DNA of 8,023 nt from Candidatus Rokuibacteriota bacterium (GTDB lineage: Bacteria > Methylomirabilota > Methylomirabilia > Rokubacteriales > JACOUJ01), in contig JACOUJ010000119.1 of the NCBI GenBank assembly GCA_016177865.1, positions 1 to 8,023 on the forward strand, read 5' to 3'. The translations under genes and the position numbers were made by a program. The notes beneath the pieces are model-generated. The model made no database searches and was not told where the DNA came from. It saw only the letters and a list, made by a program, of their open reading frames with translations. Every line of letters begins with the position of its first letter. Positions within the stretch are counted from its first letter, which is position 1. Of this stretch, positions 6,162 to 8,023 are shown one piece after another.

Positions 6162-6249
6162 CATGCCGAGATCAGCTGCCGCTCCATAAGTCTTGGATCG
6201 GCACGCTTGAGTGTCGCGGCAGCGCGAACTCCCACAGATTCCGCCCGCA
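6162..6249. other. Junction sequence without recognised gene
   Basis: The minus frame continuing from the ABC_sub_bind scrap reads CGRNLWEFALPRHSSVPIQD and stops at 6172, with no family I recognise. It lies between two gene fragments and therefore probably contains a recombination joint near 6250. Confidence 0.4.
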
Positions 6250-6508
6250 CTTGAAGCGCTCCGCCTTGCCCTCGCCCCGCGAGGCTCGGTCACGAAATGC
6301 TCTCCATACACGTAGCCAAGCTCGCGCAAGCCGAGGAGGAGCGCATTGACGGACGGGTCCCGGGGCTGGGGCCCACCATGTCGGAGGTCGACGAGCAGGA
6401 AGCTGGGATCCCGATCCGATAGACCTTGCGCGAGGGCTGGGCGAGGGCGGCTCGCGGCATCGCAAGGGTCCCGAGGGCGAGGCTGCCGATGAAGGCGCGC
6501 CGGTCCAT
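6250..6508 (-). pseudogene. ABC_sub_bind periplasmic protein, 5' fragment with frameshifts
   Basis: The start is ATG 6508, preceded by GGAGGAGGTGAT about 8 nt upstream. The first frame gives a signal peptide, MDRRAFIGSLALGTLAMPRA with ALA cleavage before Q24, then KVYRIGI. After a one-base change near 6410 another frame gives GPQPRDPSVNALLLGLRELG and YVYGEHFVTEPRG. A second change near 6270-6280, at a run of four G (five would restore frame), leads to EGKAERFK. This order is that of ABC_sub_bind-type (TctC-unrelated) periplasmic substrate-binding proteins of about 320-330 residues, usually annotated as ABC transporter substrate-binding. The ligand is not known. About 85 residues remain, and similarity ends near 6250. 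The gene is non-functional here. The strong ribosome site suggests it was once well translated. Confidence 0.72.
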
Positions 6509-6603
6509 CAGTCGATCACCTCCTCCGTTCGCAGCAGGAGCGATGCCGGCGTCCGCTGGCCGCGACATGCTGGCCCCTTCGGCTGTGCGCCGAACGCCCA
6601 CGG

Positions 6604-6631
6604 TGAGCGGCGCGCGTAGCGCGTCCGCTCA
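6604..6631 (-). terminator. Possible terminator-like hairpin after the small membrane gene
   Basis: TGAGCGG (6604-6610) pairs with CCGCTCA (6625-6631), and CGCGC (6611-6615) pairs with GCGCG (6619-6623). T6624 is unpaired and the loop is GTA. It lies 27 nt beyond the stop of the small membrane gene on the minus strand. There is no T tract, so it is at best factor-assisted. Confidence 0.35.
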
Positions 6632-6657
6632 ACTGTGTGGTCAGCTGCCATACCGGC

Positions 6658-6951
6658 CTAGCCTAGCGCGAGAGCCATTACACCCGCCGCCCCGCAAATC
6701 GCAAGGGCGCCAAGAAGCCATAGCAGCGCGAGAAAGGCGTGGCGGCGATGCGCAATCCCTTTCTCGGTGAAGAGTTCGGGACGGAGTAACGCGTTGAACG
6801 GGTTCCATCGTACGTATCGATGTTCACGAGCCTCCGGCTTTAGGCAAAGGGCGGCCCGTATCGATTCGACAACGAGGACAACCCACGCCCCGAAGCCGAT
6901 CACCCAGCCGCCCACGAACACGCTGACTGTGCCCCACTTCAAGAGGTCCAT
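6658..6951 (-). CDS. Small two-helix membrane protein, unknown function
   Basis: A 97-residue protein. A first transmembrane helix spans about residues 10-33 (VFVGGWVIGFGAWVVLVVES). A basic loop contains YVRWNPFNALLRPELFTEKG and IAHRRH, and a second helix spans about 71-96 (FLALLWLLGALAICGAAGVM). NPFNxLxRPELxTxxG recurs, as I recall, in small uncharacterised membrane proteins, which supports real coding. The loop is rich in Arg and His, so it is probably cytoplasmic, with both ends outside. Ribosome-site support at ATG 6951 is weak (AGGCG about 11 nt before), and a TATTAT box lies just upstream, so the message may have a very short leader. No function can be assigned. The neighbours are a broken gene downstream and a methyltransferase 216 nt upstream on the same strand. 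Confidence 0.7.
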   Translation of the reverse strand: MDLLKWGTVSVFVGGWVIGFGAWVVLVVESIRAALCLKPEAREHRYVRWNPFNALLRPELFTEKGIAHRRHAFLALLWLLGALAICGAAGVMALALG

Positions 6952-6974
6952 AATACCGAGTCGCCTGTGCAGCT

Positions 6975-6980
6975 ATAATA
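6975..6980 (-). promoter_or_regulatory. Possible -10 box for the small membrane gene
   Basis: The minus strand reads TATTAT (5 of 6 to TATAAT), ending 23 nt before ATG 6951. It is a distinct AT-rich patch in GC-rich surroundings. Transcription from it would give a leader of about 17 nt. No clear -35 is seen. Confidence 0.3.
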
Positions 6981-7065
6981 ACGGACTGGAAATGAGCTGC
7001 GGGCGCCAAGTCCGTGGAACACGATCACCACTTCACTATTCCGTCACCGGCGCTAGCCAATGCAG

Positions 7066-7089
7066 GAGCGCTCGACCCTTGGAGCGCTC
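7066..7089. repeat. Repeated palindrome GAGCGCTC
   Basis: GAGCGCTC occurs at 7066-7073 and again at 7082-7089. Each copy is itself palindromic, so the pair is both a direct and an inverted repeat with 8 nt between. It could be a paired operator or part of a weak terminator for the methyltransferase, whose stop is at 7169-7167 on the minus strand. Function is unknown. Confidence 0.4.
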
Positions 7090-7166
7090 GTCAGCTCGAT
7101 TTCCGGGTTAGGCGGCGGATGCGTGTGAATCGGCATGACATCGGCGCCAACGCTGAACAGGCGATC

Positions 7167-7790
7167 TCAGAACGTAACGACGTAGGCGATACCGGTAAGC
7201 TGCCGAATGGTGCAGTCACCGACCAGCCGCCGGAGGCGGGCCTCCGAGAAATGCTCCGACCGAAAGCCGCCCTCCGTTATCAGGTATTCGGGCGATTCCT
7301 CCAACACCGCGTGACCCAACCGGCGATACCATTCACGCCTCGCCGGTACCGAGGTCTCCGCATAGACTGACAGCAACCGTGTCTGGGGGACGGGCGCCAG
7401 CCGGCGCATCTCGTTCAGGACACCGGCTTTGTCGCTCATCGTACCCCAGGTGTTCGTGAGGCATGCTGCGAAATCGAACACGTGGTCGATCGGGACGGCG
7501 GTCGCGTCACTGGTGACAAAGTACAGCTGCGGAGCCGAAGCGCGGCCGTGGGCCTCCGTGATGTAACCGTGCTGATAGTCCACACCGACGCCCATCCTGA
7601 GACGATCACCCAGGAGCGCCAAGTGCCGTCCAGTACCGCACCCAGAATCGATCACTTGCATCCCGTCCGTAATGACCCCGCGGAGGAGATCAATCTCCGC
7701 GCGCAGGAACTCTCGGATCTCCGGCGGCTGCGTAGCCGGGTTCAAAGCCCGATTAAGGAGGCCACCCGCGTAGACTTCCTCGTTGGACAT
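7167..7790 (-). CDS. Class I SAM-dependent methyltransferase
   Basis: A 207-residue Rossmann-fold methyltransferase, apparently complete. An N-terminal helix precedes motif I, QVIDSGCGTGRH (residues 45-56). D71 in GVGVDYQHG is the acidic residue expected to bind the SAM ribose. A TSDATAVPI segment follows, then motif IV-like FDFAACLTNTWGTMSDK and a post-motif helix (NEMRRL). The usual DxGCGTG reads DSGCGTG, a minor change. The start is ATG 7790 or the adjacent ATG 7793. GGGGAG touches 7793 and leaves 3 nt before 7790, so 7790 is preferred although the spacing is short. The substrate is unknown; the length and motif pattern fit ubiE/SmtA-like small-molecule methyltransferases. It lies 51 nt downstream of a transposase end, so transfer with that element is possible. 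Confidence 0.85.
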   Translation of the reverse strand: MSNEEVYAGGLLNRALNPATQPPEIREFLRAEIDLLRGVITDGMQVIDSGCGTGRHLALLGDRLRMGVGVDYQHGYITEAHGRASAPQLYFVTSDATAVPIDHVFDFAACLTNTWGTMSDKAGVLNEMRRLAPVPQTRLLSVYAETSVPARREWYRRLGHAVLEESPEYLITEGGFRSEHFSEARLRRLVGDCTIRQLTGIAYVVTF

Positions 7791-7841
7791 CATCTCCCCT
7801 GAGCCTAAGGACCAGCGCACAGATAAAGTGATCAAGTTGAC

Positions 7842-8023
7842 TTACCCACCTGGATGGATGGTGTAGTTCCAGTCGCCATGGAACCTGGCTGGCTCTATTC
7901 GCATGTCTGGCAGTTCGGAGCGAGAGACCTTCACTCCGGTCGGATATCTCTTCTTGTCCAGGCCGGCGCGGATCTTCAGCCCCGTCTTCGTCGTCGTGCC
8001 GCCGATCAGCTGGATGATCACCT
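7842..8023 (-). mobile_element. ISAzo13-family transposase, C-terminus (runs off window)
   Basis: The minus frame entering from the right edge reads VIIQLIGGTTTKTGLKIRAG, LDKKRYPTGVKVSRSELPDM and RIEPARFHGDWNYTIHPGG, then TAA at 7844-7842. The TxTGLxxxAxLDxxxYPxGVKV and FHGxWNYTIxP signatures are those of ISAzo13-family (Rhodopirellula-type DDE) transposases. 59 C-terminal residues are visible, and the catalytic domain would lie beyond the window. The 3' end of the insertion sequence must fall between 7841 and the methyltransferase start, but I could not locate the terminal repeat without its partner. Confidence 0.82.

Noticed and set aside
6980..7114. Possible integron attC site (GCCTAAC at 7114-7108 on the minus strand, hairpins at 6984-7013 and 7066-7089)
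   Set aside because: The far core reads GTTATTA, not GTTRRRY, and the paired arms are not arranged as L and R boxes beside the cores. No integrase is visible.
1..8023. CRISPR array, rRNA, phage or toxin-antitoxin module
   Set aside because: No regularly spaced direct repeats, no conserved rRNA stretches and no recognisable phage or toxin-antitoxin gene pairs were seen.

Overview
This is a high-GC window, most likely from an uncultured soil, sediment or subsurface bacterium. The mix of an ABC_sub_bind-type periplasmic protein, an FkbM methyltransferase, an exopolysaccharide beta-barrel and an aldo/keto reductase with an NLLNPSAG motif reminds me of Rokubacteria/Methylomirabilota-like genomes. 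That placement is a guess from protein flavour, not a demonstrated taxonomy.

The window is not one operon. It is a mosaic of a few intact genes separated by truncated or frameshifted ones and pieces of at least two insertion sequences. From left to right: a 29-bp perfect inverted repeat sits at the extreme edge and folds back on the 5' end of a minus-strand leuC fragment. Next is a secreted cupin whose reading frame is interrupted only by one in-frame TGA. Then comes an intact outer-membrane beta-barrel of exopolysaccharide-cluster type (about 0.85-2.33 kb), fused in frame at its 5' side to the C-terminal scrap of a Wza-like export protein. A 5'-truncated IS1380-type transposase lies at about 2.75-3.24 kb, on the plus strand. 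An FkbM methyltransferase with two frame changes follows (3.29-4.09 kb). It is joined by an ATGA overlap to an aldo/keto reductase that has lost about its last third (4.09-4.70 kb).

A 332-bp divergent intergenic region with promoter-like elements leads to the best-preserved gene in the window, a plus-strand zinc metallo-beta-lactamase-fold hydrolase (5.03-6.01 kb). Downstream are two gene scraps (the start of a SRHPKVIGEFG-type protein and a frameshifted ABC_sub_bind periplasmic protein), a small two-helix membrane protein, an intact class I SAM methyltransferase, and the C-terminus of an ISAzo13-family transposase running off the right edge.

Functionally, the genes do not form a recognisable pathway. 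The barrel, Wza scrap and FkbM enzyme look like leftovers of an extracellular polysaccharide cluster that was broken up by transposition and deletion. I did not find a convincing new multi-gene system. The single most intriguing signal is the cupin: its lone in-frame TGA is followed at 23 nt by a 6-bp hairpin with G at the second loop position, which loosely fits a bacterial SECIS element. A simple nonsense mutation or base-call error remains the default explanation.
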